DNA from: Prorocentrum cordatum
Lineage: Eukaryota > Sar > Dinophyceae > Prorocentrales > Prorocentraceae
NCBI GenBank assembly: GCA_963575745.1
Contig: CAUYUJ010012625.1
Location: forward strand, 277,501 to 341,500
DNA: 64,000 nt
Direction: 5' to 3'
The position numbers and the translations under genes were made by a program. Shown here in pieces: positions 27,768 to 36,184 of this stretch. Every line of letters begins with the position of its first letter. The stretch's first letter is position 1. The notes beneath the pieces are model-generated. The model worked only from the letters and a program-made list of their open reading frames with translations. It was not told where the DNA came from and did no database searches.

Positions 27768-28461
27768 CACCCCTCACACAGATCGGCGGGGTCAGGGAGC
27801 AAAAACACATGGGATTTGCCACATTTCTGAAATCCTGCGGCACCCCTCACGCAGATCGGCGGGGTCAGGGTGCAAAACCACATGCGATTTGCCGCATTTC
27901 TGAAATTCGGTGGCACCCCTCACGAAGATCGGCGGGGTCAGGGAGCAAAAACACATGCGATTTGCCACATGTTTGAAATTCGGCGGCACCCTCGCGCAGA
28001 TCGGCGGGGTCAAGGTCCACAAACACATGCGATGTGCCACATTTCTGAAATTCGGCGGCACCCCTCACGCAGATCGGCGGGGTCAGGGTGCAAAAGCACA
28101 AAGGATTTGCCACATTTCTAAAAATCCTGCGGCACCCCTCATGCAGATCGGCAGGGTCAAGGTCCAAAAACACATGCGATTTGCCACATTTCAGAAATCC
28201 GGTGGCACCCCGCACGCAGATCGGCACGGTCAGGGTCCAAAAACACATGGGATTTGCCACATTTCTGAAATCCTGCGGCACCCCTCATGCAGATCGGCGG
28301 GGTCAGGGTCCAAAAACAAATGCGATTTGCCACATTTCTGAAATTCGGCGGCCCCCCTCACGCAGACCCGTAGGGTCAGGGTCCAAAAACACAAAGGATT
28401 TGCCACATTTCTGAAATTCGGTGGCACCCGTGACGCAGATACGTAAGGTCAGGGTCGAAAA
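27768..28461. repeat. 73-bp minisatellite, about 9.5 units
   Basis: Units start at 27768, 27841, 27914, 27987, 28059, 28133, 28206, 28279, 28352 and 28425. Each runs CACCCCTCACGCAGATCGGC, GGGGTCAGGG, CAAAAACACATG, GATTTGCCACATTTCTGAAA. Spacing is 73 bp (once 72, once 74). Because 73 is not divisible by three, every frame is met in turn and the long ORFs on both strands are by-products. Confidence 0.97.
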
Positions 28462-28566
28462 AGAAGCAGGTCCTGACACTGCTTCACGGTGGCGCCCAGA
28501 CCTCATGATTTAGCTTTTGCATCTCCCGTTCTCCGAGACAGGGGGCCGGCGGCATGGGGCGGAGCC

Positions 28567-28726
28567 CTTACGGATAATATTTTGGCGCTCCGCGCGGATC
28601 TCTTGGACCCCCCTCCCTGGCGCGCGGAGCGCGCCAGGGGCGGCGCCGCCAGGGGGGCCCAGGCGCCGATCCGAGAAATCCGCGCGCAGCGCCACAAGTT
28701 TCAGTTTGTATGTTTTTGTTTCGTCT
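28567..28726 (+). mobile_element. F1 hairpin element, copy 7
   Basis: Arms ATTTTGGCGCTCCGCGCGG and AATCCGCGCGCAGCGCCAC, core GGCGCGCGGAGCGCGCC. The inner GGCGCC palindrome is shortened and the outer TTC-rich end is degenerate (TTTTTGTTTCGTC). Confidence 0.9.
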
Positions 28727-29032
28727 TAGCTCTCAATCCATCACCAACTGTCACATTCGTGCATAAGTATCCATAGCCTGGTGCACGGTCTGCCGTAGCA
28801 GAGCCCGGGACATATCTGCTATCCAAACTGTCTCTGGGTCATACCAAGCATTCCCAAGACAACGCTGGCGCGAATCGTGACAAGACCAGCCCCCATCCCC
28901 AGCCCAAGGTTATGCCCGAAGGGTATACGAGAACGCTGACGAGGAGGGGGAAAGCGGGATGTGGGGGACGGCGACGACGGGGAAAAGCAGGAACATCAGT
29001 GGCAAAAGGTAGAGGCGGCGCTGCACGTCTCT
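28727..29032. other. Non-genic stretch
   Basis: Contains GCGCGAATCGTGACAAGACC near 28868, loosely like 1660. No gene. Confidence 0.45.
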
Positions 29033-29208
29033 ACAGTCGACCCGTACAGTAAGGATGCGCGAACAGGATGCAAGGGCCTTGGAAGGCCATTTCAGAGCTT
29101 TCCGAGCGGGGCGCGGCCAACGAAAGTGGCCAAGGATGGACCGAGGAGGCAAGGACGCGTGGGTACCCTTGGGAAGGTTGCCCCGCATTATTGTGCGGGC
29201 TGACTCGA
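29033..29208 (+). mobile_element. F7 element, copy a
   Basis: Left ACAGTCGACCCGTACAGTAA, right GCATTATTGTGCGGGCTGACT; the ends are imperfect inverses. The interior GCAAGGGCCTTGGAAGGCC, GAGCGGGGCGCGGCCAACGA, GGTACCCTTGGGAAGG is strongly conserved with 40650, 46452 and 59211. Confidence 0.9.
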
Positions 29209-29599
29209 AGGGACTCGATGCTCCTCCCCATCGAGGCTGGCCTCTCCGGCTTCGACGCGCCAGGCCGCGCACCCGCAGCACACGCCGCCCCTCCTCGCAC
29301 TGCCCCCCGCCCTCCTGCACCGACCGCCGCCCCCATCCCCTCCTCGAGCCCCTTTCCCCCGAGCCCACCCGCTCCCCCCCCTCCTCCGCGCGGCCCCGGC
29401 TCGACGCCCTCCGTGCGCGTCCTCCGCCCTCCCGCCCTCGCCCCCCTCCTCCGGAGCTCTGGCCTCGCCAGCCTCGCCATCCTCCCGCCCAGGCCCGCGC
29501 CTCCTCCCGGCCAACGCAGACGCGAGGCGAAGCGAGCCCGACTTGAGAGGCAGAGCGCGGAGGCCACGCGAAAACCGCACCCACGAGCACCTCTTTTTT
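29209..29599. other. C-rich non-genic stretch
   Basis: 29260-29510 is C-rich (CCCCCCTCCTCCGCGCGGCC-like) and open in several frames on both strands. Pro/Ala/Arg bias and the lack of motifs make coding unlikely. Confidence 0.5.
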
Positions 29600-29818
29600 G
29601 GGACGCACAGAGACCTACTAATACTATCTGCCCTCCGTGGAGGCGCGCGTCCGATTCAAACATATAGCATACCCCTATTATAGCACGTCGTTTCCCGAGC
29701 GGTGTGGCCAGAAAACGCCCGCCACGACGCAGATACTAAAAGATTTCTCGGTGCGCGCGTCGCCCCTGGGGGGGGGGGGGCGACGCACATATAGCAGAAG
29801 CATGTTGGAGTGGCACCC
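29600..29818 (+). repeat. F8 dispersed repeat, copy b
   Basis: GGAGGCGCGCGTCCGATTC, AACATATAGCATACCCC, GAGCGGTGTGGCCAGAAAA, GATTTCTCGGTGCGCGCGTC, then a G-tract and CGACGCACATATAG. Very close to 37258-37446. Confidence 0.92.
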
Positions 29819-30046
29819 CCTTGTTCGCGCCTCGCAGGCAACACTTTGGAGTGCTTCCCGGGTCGGTGCCGTGCCCCCCCCCCCCCTCGCTGGCGCGCCG
29901 GGAGCGGCAGGAGGCGCGCCGCCAAGGGGAGGGGGGCCAGCGCCGGCCGGCCCAGGGCATCCGCGAGGACGGGGCAAAACGTGCGCTCGTGCCTCTGTTT
30001 CTTTCGAGGGCACAAGCGGCCGGAAAAGGGAAAGAGGAAGAGTGAC
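29819..30046. other. Non-genic stretch with F1-like core
   Basis: 29880-29960 (CGCTGGCGCGCCGGGAGCGG, GAGGCGCGCCGCCAAGGGG) resembles the inner palindrome of F1 without its outer arms. Possibly a decayed copy. Confidence 0.5.
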
Positions 30047-30206
30047 GATGGACCGCTTTTCCACAACTACTGTCATAGGTAGGAAAGGGGGGGAAAGGAG
30101 GAGGAGGAGGAGGAGGAGGTGGAGGAGAAAAAGGAGGAGAAGGAGGACCTCCCCATCATCCCTTTTCCCCGCCCTACCTATGGTAGTGGTGGGAAATTGA
30201 CCCATC
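30047..30206 (+). mobile_element. F23 GGA-core terminal-inverted-repeat element, copy a
   Basis: The left end GATGGACCGCTTTTCCACAA, CTACTGTCATAGGTAGG is the imperfect inverse of the right end CCTACCTATGGTAGTGG, TGGGAAATTGACCCATC. Between the arms is (GGA)n interrupted by AAA. 160 bp, non-coding. The other copy is 36378-36604. Confidence 0.9.
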
Positions 30207-30520
30207 GAGAGAGAGAGGGAGAGAGAGCGACAAAACTGAGTGCAAAACACATGAACACAAATGCCGTGGCCTCACAGAGCGTCGCGATACCCGCTTTACG
30301 CTGCGCGACAAGCTGCGGCAAAACACAACGGCCAGCCGGACAATATATACGTATTCGATCACCCGCTCTCATTGTCCCCATCTGGGCCTAACCACTGTGA
30401 GGGTGATCCCCGGGTGCGAAAGGGACAGTCCAGAAGCATGTTCCCCGCTTGGCATTACCTGGTCACCCGCCTATGCTCGGCTGCAAGGTGCCCCAGTATT
30501 CACGGGGAGAAGCAGATGCA
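30207..30520. other. Non-genic stretch
   Basis: Starts with a short GA run (30207-30232). The remainder is mixed and unique. Confidence 0.45.
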
Positions 30521-30720
30521 GAGAAACAAGAAGCGGAATAAGCGCAAACTCTGATAACTACGCGGATGCCTTGCACTGGAGCTGGAGCTGGACCCCCGTT
30601 CCTGGCGCGCTCTGCGCGCCAGGGGGGCGCCAGAGGCGCCGCCATGGGGGCCCAGCGCAGCTCCAAGAGATCCTCACGGAGCTCTGAAAGTGTCGCTTAC
30701 GCAGGTGCTGCTTCTTCGGG
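30521..30720 (+). mobile_element. F1 hairpin element, copy 8 (diverged)
   Basis: Core CCTGGCGCGCTCTGCGCGCC and GGCGCCAGAGGCGCCGCC; arms CACTGGAGCTGGAGCTGG and CAGCGCAGCTCCAAGAG. The outer ends AAACAAGAAGCGG and GCTGCTTCTTCG are still inverse. Confidence 0.82.
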
Positions 30721-30921
30721 GAGGAGCTTCCAGCGCACCCTTGACGGGGGCCCCGGAGGCCCCGCAGACGAATCGAAGAGCGGCGCACAACTTCTGGCAA
30801 CACCTGGTCCAGCTCGTCCTCGCCGCCGTCCCGGGGACCCCATGGGGCGCCTTCTTGAAGAGGTCAATGACGCTCAGCAAGATCTCGGGGGCGCTGGAGC
30901 CTGAGGACACGGGGGCTCGTT
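30721..30921. other. Non-genic spacer between two F1 copies
   Basis: Mixed composition. Short frames only. Confidence 0.4.
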
Positions 30922-31120
30922 TGCAAGAAGAAAAAACGCCACAACCATAAACTTGTGGCGCTCCGCGCGGAATTCTTGGATCTGCGCCTGACCCCCTGCC
31001 TGGCGCGCGGACCGCGCCAGGGGCGGCGCCGGAGGCGCCGCCAGGGGGACCCAGCGCGGATCCAAGAAATCCGCGCGGTGCGCGTAAAGTTTATGTCTAT
31101 GGCGATGTTTCTTCTATGAC
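30922..31120 (+). mobile_element. F1 hairpin element, copy 9 (near consensus)
   Basis: GCAAGAAGAAAAAACGCCAC, CATAAACTTGTGGCGCTCC at the left; GCGCGTAAAGTTTATG, TATGGCGATGTTTCTTC at the right; core GGGCGGCGCCGGAGGCGCCG. The arms pair over most of their length. Confidence 0.95.
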
Positions 31121-31131
31121 TGGGGGCATGG

Positions 31132-31182
31132 GCCAGGAGGAGGAGGAAGAGGACGAAGAGGAGGAGGAGGAGGAGGAAGGAG
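31132..31182. repeat. GGA microsatellite
   Basis: (GGA)n with GAA interruptions directly after F1 copy 9. Confidence 0.9.
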
Positions 31183-31395
31183 ATGAGTACGCAGCCTGAA
31201 GGGAGTCCGTCGCGCGAAGCGCCAACGGCCACTAAGAAGCGAGCCAAGACCGATCGGCCTCGGCTCCAGCGCTCACGTGGCGCCCACCCCAGGAGCCCAC
31301 CCGAAATCGGGATCACGGCGGGGAGGGCGCGCAAGCGCAGTGAGAGCACGCAAAGGAGAGAGGCGAGCTCAAAAAACAGGAAAACCCCAAACGAG

Positions 31396-32070
31396 TTAGG
31401 CGAGATTCAACCAGTGAACCTCGGGGTCATCGACTCTGAGACGTCTCTGACCAGATATGGATTCGTGCCGCCTGTTGTCAGCGGGGTGCCTGTTGGTACT
31501 GAAACGCAACATGTGACCAGCAGCACGATTAGAATAGGGTGGGGGCGGGCAGTTGGACACCAAAGAAGAGGCCTTGCCCGTGGAGATGCCCCCACACGTC
31601 ATACAAATGACCACGGCCCCAGGGGCAACAAAAAGCTCGTGTCCCCTGGCAGCCTCGGGAGGGATTTCACCAGCACGGGGCAGGGGACGAGCGGGGCGAG
31701 AGCAAGGATCCGCGGCAGGCCCACCCCCCGTCCCTCCAAGGCGCCTGGCCTTGATTGGCGGCTCCCTCCTGAGCGGCCCGAAAGAGGCCGAACGAGGCAG
31801 GGGAGGGGGGGCAGAGACAGCAAGCCGTGCCTCGAACTCGCTGACGGCCTGGACGAGCGTGTCGTCACGCTGAACAGTGAAAGCCACACCCTGAGCCGTC
31901 GACGGGGCGGAGCCCAAGAGACGGGCACGAACAATCCTCGGAGGGGGGGGAAGGGGAGCGAGCTCGCACCTTGGAAGCCTGTATGCGGGCGTGAACTCGC
32001 CTGAAAACCTGGGCAGGGGACACTCCCTGGTCAGGCTCATGTGTCGGAAGACCTCCTCCCCCTCCCGACG
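31396..32070 (-). CDS. Candidate ORF with C-x2-C-G motif, possible retroelement remnant
   Basis: The minus frame from 32223 to 31396 is 275 codons; its first 40 or so residues are a poly-Pro run from a GGA microsatellite, so only the part from about 32070 down is credible. It contains FTVQRDDTLVQAVSEFEARL and then GHELFVAPGAVVICMTCGG with Cys207, Cys210, a later Cys225 and AGHMLRFSTNRHPADNRR. From memory, H..V..C..CG...C followed by an LR..HP-type segment occurs at the C terminus of retroelement-derived proteins in dinoflagellates; I cannot verify that here. The plus strand is also open (31183-32004). Confidence 0.3.
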   Translation of the reverse strand, partial: RREGEEVFRHMSLTRECPLPRFSGEFTPAYRLPRCELAPLPPPPRIVRARLLGSAPSTAQGVAFTVQRDDTLVQAVSEFEARLAVSAPPPLPRSASFGPLRREPPIKARRLGGTGGGPAADPCSRPARPLPRAGEIPPEAARGHELFVAPGAVVICMTCGGISTGKASSLVSNCPPPPYSNRAAGHMLRFSTNRHPADNRRHESISGQRRLRVDDPEVHWLNLA

Positions 32071-32087
32071 GCGGAGATGAGGAGGAG

Positions 32088-32178
32088 AAATACGAGGAGG
32101 AGGAGGAGGAGGAGGAGGAGGAGGAGGAGGAGGAGGAGGAGGAGGAGGAGGAGGAGGAGGAGGAGGAGGAGAGAGGAG
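32088..32178. repeat. GGA microsatellite
   Basis: About 28 near-perfect GGA units. It supplies poly-Pro, Ser and Leu in minus frames. Confidence 0.97.
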
Positions 32179-32365
32179 GGTACCGGGCTCGTTGGGTGAA
32201 GTCGTCCGCGCCTGCCCGTGCATGCCCGACCCGTGTGCTCTGCGGCATCGGTTCCGCCCTCCTCTCTTGGAGGAGAGGGGACTCCATGCACATGGGCCGA
32301 TCCTGGCGGGGCCCCATCCTTCGGCCTAAGATCGGTGCGCACGGCCTCCTGGATCGGCTGGGAAG

Positions 32366-32421
32366 GCGTACGCGCCGATCCCCGGGCAGCACATGGGCCA
32401 GGTCAAGAGAAGTGCACGTAG
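32366..32421 (+). repeat. Direct duplicate of 32700-32752
   Basis: CGATCCCCGGGCAGCACATG, GGCCAGGTCAAGAGAAGTGC recurs after F4 copy d. The two copies bracket the F1 fragment and F4 element. Confidence 0.85.
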
Positions 32422-32436
32422 ATGAATGCAACAAAG

Positions 32437-32512
32437 AGGCATGAACATAAACTTTTGGCGCTCCGCGCGGGGTTCTTGGATCTGCTCTGGACCCCCCGTC
32501 CTGGCTCGGCTG
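32437..32512 (+). mobile_element. F1 element fragment, copy 10 (left arm only)
   Basis: Only CATGAACATAAACTTTTGGC, GCTCCGCGCGGGGTTCTTGG and ATCTGCTCTGGACC are present. The core and right arm are missing, and the sequence jumps to GGCTCGGCTGGGAAGG. Confidence 0.9.
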
Positions 32513-32520
32513 GGAAGGCA

Positions 32521-32704
32521 TACAGTAGGAGCTCGACCACAAGAAACATCCTTCCACAAGAAACTCAACCCTGAGACCCCAGGACGTCCCTTGCCTGTAG
32601 GTGTGGGCACGTCACGCTCTCCAGAGCAGAACCAGCGAAACCCAAGAACCCATGGCACCCTGGAGGCAAGCAAGGCGTTGTTAAGCATGGGTCTCCACTG
32701 TACG
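32521..32704 (+). mobile_element. F4 element, copy d
   Basis: Left TACAGTAGGAGCTCGACC, right GGGTCTCCACTGTA. Inside CACAAGAAACATCCTTCCAC, GACCCCAGGACGTCCC, GGGCACGTCACGCTC, GGCACCCTGGAGGCAAGC. Confidence 0.92.
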
Positions 32705-32752
32705 CACCGATCCCGGGCAGGGGACGGGCCAGGTCAAGACAAGTGCATGTGC
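32700..32752 (+). repeat. Direct duplicate of 32366-32421
   Basis: GATCCCGGGCAGGGGACGGG, CCAGGTCAAGACAAGTGCAT; see the partner. Confidence 0.85.
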
Positions 32753-33386
32753 AGAGCTCCCTCCGCCCGACGCTCGGCACTCCCTGCAGCTGACGCCGCG
32801 GCCAACGATGCGCATGCATGCGCGGTGACCCGGCCTCGCACCTCGCGCAGGTCTCGGTGGCACTCGCAGCCTCGCGCCTCTTGGCGGAAGACAGATCTGG
32901 GGTGCGCGCCGCGAGACTTGCGTGGTGCCTCGCCCTTGCGCGCTGCTTCTGTTTTTTGGGGGAGCCAGGCAGTGTCGCTTGAGACATCCTCGCGAAATGG
33001 GGATGCTGGAGGAACTGCTGTACGACGCTGGCTTTCCAAACGGCAGCTTCTGCCCGAGACGTCCTCAGAACATGGACTGCTGGAGACCGGACGTCGCCAC
33101 CCCGCATCGGCTGCCTCCTACGTGCCAGGGAGTTGAGCGCCACCCCTTCCCACGCCCCTACATAATCGCCCCCGCGCCAAAAAAGTGCACACTCGCCCAC
33201 CAGTTTGTTTGCTCCTGACCCCCCTACCCCCTGCCACCTTAAGCCTAACAGCCTCGCCCTAACACCCCAACCGTATCCCCAGCACCCAATCACCCGTATC
33301 CAGATACCCTACCATGAGCACGCTTCCTAACCCGAAACGCTAGCACCCTGAGTCTAGAGCCACATAAGTATACAGCCCTTCTACGC
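32753..33386. other. Non-genic stretch
   Basis: 32970-33090 holds a twofold degenerate unit around GAGACATCCTCG / GAGACGTCCTCAGAACATGG, echoing the 38.5 kb array. 33240-33360 has a few CCCTAAC-like words that are too irregular for a telomere. No gene. Confidence 0.5.
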
Positions 33387-33455
33387 CGCTGGGCACGGAG
33401 TGGGCGTGTCCTCAGCTCCTTTGCCCAATACCCTGAGCCTCAATCCTCAATTCTA
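33387..33455 (+). repeat. Segment duplicated at 8.67 kb
   Basis: CCGCTGGGCACGGAGTGGGC, GTGTCCTCAG, CCCTGAGCCTCAATCC; matches 8665-8755. Confidence 0.85.
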
Positions 33456-33574
33456 CGGCGTCAATTGTTGGGACCCAGACCCAAAATTCTCAAACCTCTG
33501 GGGAATTGGCGCAGTTCCCCTAGGGTTGCCGGCATCTTGCCGCAGGACTTCCCTTCCGGGCCCCAGACAGGGTT

Positions 33575-33845
33575 CCAGACGGTCCAAAATGGCCCCAAGA
33601 CGCCCAATGATCATTTCAAGACGTCCAAGATGGCCCCCAGACGCCCAATGATCATTCTAAGACGTCGAAGATGGCCCCAAGACTGCCCAAGAGGCTGCCA
33701 AGGCGCCCATTCTCGCCGTTTCGGCTTCTCGACGCTCCAAGGCGGCCCTGGAGGCCCCCAAGACGGCTCAAGAGGCCCCAAAGAGGCCTCCCAAAGGGCC
33801 CGAAGACGCCCCCAAATGGCCCCCAGACGGCCCCGAATCAAATCT
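33575..33845. repeat. Period-12 array with leader, block 6
   Basis: Two units of about 42 bp (AGACGCCCAATGATCATT..., 33598-33639 and 33640-33680) precede CGTTTCGGCTTCTCGACGCTC, the same leader as at 4405. About 130 bp of GGCCCCCAAGACGGC-like units follow. Confidence 0.9.
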
Positions 33846-33949
33846 TGGTAGTAAACTTGACCTGGGGCCTCTCTCCTCCCCCACCCATCCTCCTCCCCTC
33901 CCGTTATCTCTCCTTTACCTTCTCCTCCTTGTGACATTTGTGGCAGGGC

Positions 33950-34001
33950 TAGGTCGTCGTCGTTGTCGTCATCGTCCCCGTCGTCGTCTTCGTGCGACGA
34001 A

Positions 34002-34042
<41 letters not shown>

Positions 34043-34050
34043 CACGACCT
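33950..34050. repeat. GTC/GAC inverted trinucleotide run
   Basis: GTCGTCGTCGTTGTCGTC on the left and (GAC)n on the right around TTCGTGCGACGAAGC form an inverted repeat that could fold as a hairpin. Confidence 0.9.
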
Positions 34051-34272
34051 CCTCTTTCCTCGCCATGCATCCCACGCACGACTTGCCGAGGCAAATCGTG
34101 AATTATCCCCCCAGGGCCCCGAACTTTATTATCCCCTGGGGGTTCCTTACCAGGGGCACAGGTGTTAGAAAGGCGCGTTCAACACCTACGTTCAACGACC
34201 GGCGTGTAGGCAGCGAGCGAGGGGCGAGGGAGCCAGCTGCGTGCAGCAGGTTTTCCTGTGCCAGGCGAGCGT
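34051..34272. other. Non-genic stretch
   Basis: Contains a GGGGATAATAA / TTATTATCCCC-type inverted pair near 34105-34140 (AATTATCCCCCCAGGG, TTATTATCCCCTGGGGG). No gene. Confidence 0.45.
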
Positions 34273-34435
34273 GCATCAGGAGGGGAACAGACGCACAGAC
34301 ACAATCAATCGGCGACCCCAAGCAAAGAATATGGGAGAATGTGTGAAGTGGGGGGGAAGATGAAACCCCAGAGAATACGGACAATTCCTGGGACTCCTGT
34401 GATTCGTGCATCTCTTCGTGTGTCCCTGGGCCCCG
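34273..34435 (-). repeat. F5 dispersed repeat, copy c (reverse)
   Basis: Reverse-strand copy: CAGGAGGGGAACAGACGCAC, GACACAATCAATCGGCGACC, GAAACCCCAGAGAATACGG, TTCGTGTGTCCCTGGGCCCC. Confidence 0.88.
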
Positions 34436-34571
34436 TCAGTGCAGTGCAGCACGCAGGCGCTCCTGCACGCGGCGGCTGGTCCTGTGCAGAGGGGGCAGCG
34501 ACCGCGCCTCCGGGAGCGCGCCCAGCGATGCGGGGGCGAAACCGGTGGCGCGCCGCAGACTCCGTGTACCT

Positions 34572-34597
34572 CCCTTTCCCGCCTGCCCTTTCCAGAT
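34572..34597 (+). repeat. 26-bp direct repeat, left
   Basis: CCCTTTCCCGCCTGCCCTTT-CCAGAT, identical to 34925-34950. The two copies exactly flank the composite F4 copy e. Confidence 0.95.
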
Positions 34598-34924
34598 GCA
34601 GCAGGGGCTCGACCACGGGAAACCTTCCACAGAAGACCCAATCCTGAGACCCCAAGGCGTCCACTGATCTCTGGCGTGGGAGCGCCACGCTAGGGCTCCC
34701 AACTTCGCGCTTCGCGCTCCGCGAAGCGCGAAACGCGAATAACTTCGCGCTCTCGCGCCGCCCCCCCAAAGGGAGAAAAGGAGGACGAGGAGGAGGAGGA
34801 GAAGGAACGAGGACCGCGAAGCGCGAAGCGCGAATAACTTCGCGCCCTCGTGGGAGCCCTTAAGAAACCCAGGGCACCCTGGAGGCAAGCGGGGTGTTTC
34901 TTGGCATGGGCCCCCACTGTGCCC
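34598..34924 (+). mobile_element. F4 element, copy e, carrying a nested insertion
   Basis: Left part GGCTCGACCACGGGAAACC, GACCCCAAGGCGTCC, GGGAGCGCCACGC; right part AAGAAACCCAGGGCACCCTG, GAGGCAAGCGGGG, CATGGGCCCCCACTGT. Between them lies a 169-bp insert (34692-34860) not present in other F4 copies. Confidence 0.9.
34692..34860 (+). mobile_element. Nested element with AGGGCTCCCA ends
   Basis: Perfect 10-bp inverted ends AGGGCTCCCA (34692) and TGGGAGCCCT (to 34860). Near each end is a CGCGAAGCGCGAA / AACTTCGCGC hairpin module, with a GGA run in the centre. Seen only once in the window. Confidence 0.88.
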
Positions 34925-34950
34925 CCCTTTCCCGCCTGCCCTTTCCAGAT
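34925..34950 (+). repeat. 26-bp direct repeat, right
   Basis: Identical to 34572-34597; see that entry. Confidence 0.95.
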
Positions 34951-35324
34951 ATCCGACGCCGTGCTATTCGAAGGGCTACGCGGGCGGGCACTGATGAGAT
35001 CGGGCATTTTTTTACATTCCAGATCTCCGACGTTGGTGTTATCGTGCTAGAGTCTCGGCCCATTCCCCAGGGGCCCGTGTTGAAGATGGACCGCGAACCT
35101 GACGAGGTCCCCTGGAAGGTGCAGAGGGGAAACCGCCGCGGAATTGAAGATGCCCCCCGCCCGCCCGTCCACCCAGTGGCACGCATGCTGCCCGCGCAAG
35201 AGCGGCAGAACTCCGCCAAAACACAGCCATCAGGGCCATGTGGGCCTCCAACAGTACCGACGAGGCCATCTGGGAGGCCTCAAAAGGGGAAAACGAAGGA
35301 AGGGCACCCGCATCAGTACGGAAG
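34951..35324. other. Non-genic stretch
   Basis: CCAGATATCCGACGCCGTG and CCAGATCTCCGACGTTGGTG (35020) are a loose duplication. Otherwise unique. Confidence 0.45.
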
Positions 35325-35510
35325 CTCGCATCGTGACGACTTCCGCGCTGGTCTCCGACACCGCGTGGATCGCTCAACCCTGAACGCTCGGCGGCTTATC
35401 GGTTGCCAGATCGTTCCGTGTTGGTCGTCCGATTCCGCGCAGCCTTGAACGCCCGCCCGCACTGGAGCCGCACCTGCGTTGACACCACAGGGACCTACCG
35501 TACGCCTTGT
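35325..35510 (+). repeat. F18 dispersed repeat, copy a
   Basis: CTCCGACACCGCGTGGATCG, CTCAACC, CCAGATCGTTCC, CGCAGCCTTGAACGCCCG, ACCTACCGTACGCC correspond in order to 56670-56860. The translation (VSDTAWIAQP here, VSDTPWIVQP there) is kept, but a stop follows at once here. Confidence 0.75.
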
Positions 35511-35740
35511 CCCCTGGAGCGCAGCGCGCGAGTCGCGCGCAGGAGAGGCGGAGCAGGGCGAGCAAAGGCCACGGCGGCTCAGACTCGGTCCCCGGGCCCC
35601 TCCCAGGGTCCAGACGCACCCGTGTCTGAGCTGTTTTCGGACGTGGCAACAAAGCCCCCCCCCCCTCTGCCCCCCGAAGGCAAACTGCCGCCACCTCAGC
35701 CCGCACTCCTCTGAACGGCGCCTGGGGAAAGCAGAAACTA
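35511..35740. other. Non-genic stretch
   Basis: 35515-35560 (GGAGCGCAGCGCGCGAGTCG, GCGCAGGAGAGGCGG) resembles 36228-36280. GC-rich, no gene. Confidence 0.45.
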
Positions 35741-35866
35741 CCGATACTGCCACTCCCCGGACCTCTCCCAGGGTGCGATCTGACCAGCACTCCGAGGCGA
35801 ATCCAGCGGTGGCGGCGAGGGCCACCCGGAAGGTCGACAAAAGGGGAATGCGCGGGGGGTGGGTGG
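35741..35866 (+). repeat. F9 element, copy c (right end degenerate)
   Basis: CTACCGATACTGCCACTCCC, CCAGGGTGCGATCTGACC, GGTGGCGGCGAGGGCC match 62995-63142 and the reverse of 48341-48478. Confidence 0.75.
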
Positions 35867-36057
35867 GCGGCATGGGTCCCAGACCCTCAACGTCATGATG
35901 CTTTCATGACGTCGAAATCCAAGGGTCTCGACCCATTCCCCGGGACTGGTGTTTCACCCTGAGTCGTTTTTTGACGGTCCCGCAGCCCAGTAAGGGTCCC
36001 CAGAGGCCGAAAGTGTAGAAAAACCAGCCGTCACGATTTTTCCATTGCTCGAAGGGC
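35867..36057. other. Non-genic spacer
   Basis: Contains a small ATGATGCTTTCATGACGTC inverted hint at about 35893. No gene. Confidence 0.4.
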
Positions 36058-36184
36058 TGGCCATCGCTCGGACGTCCATTCCCTGTGTTTTGTCGGTTTC
36101 GTGCGTGGCTCTTTCGCCAAATGATCAAGGATGCTCCTCGATGGTCCTGGCCGAAGGAAACAATACACACGTCCGAGCGATGCC
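36058..36184 (+). mobile_element. F3 element, copy c
   Basis: Ends TGGCCATCGCTCGGACGTCC and CACACGTCCGAGCGATGCC; interior GATCAAGGATGCTCCTCGAT as in copy b. Confidence 0.94.

Noticed and set aside
27768-28461. CRISPR-like array
   Set aside because: Units are 73 bp and conserved throughout, with no distinct repeat and unique-spacer structure. This is a minisatellite in eukaryote-like DNA.
33240-33360. CCCTAAC-like words suggesting an interstitial telomere
   Set aside because: Spacing and sequence are irregular (CCTAACAGCC, CCCTAACACCCC, ATACCCTACC), and no consistent 6-8 bp unit is present.
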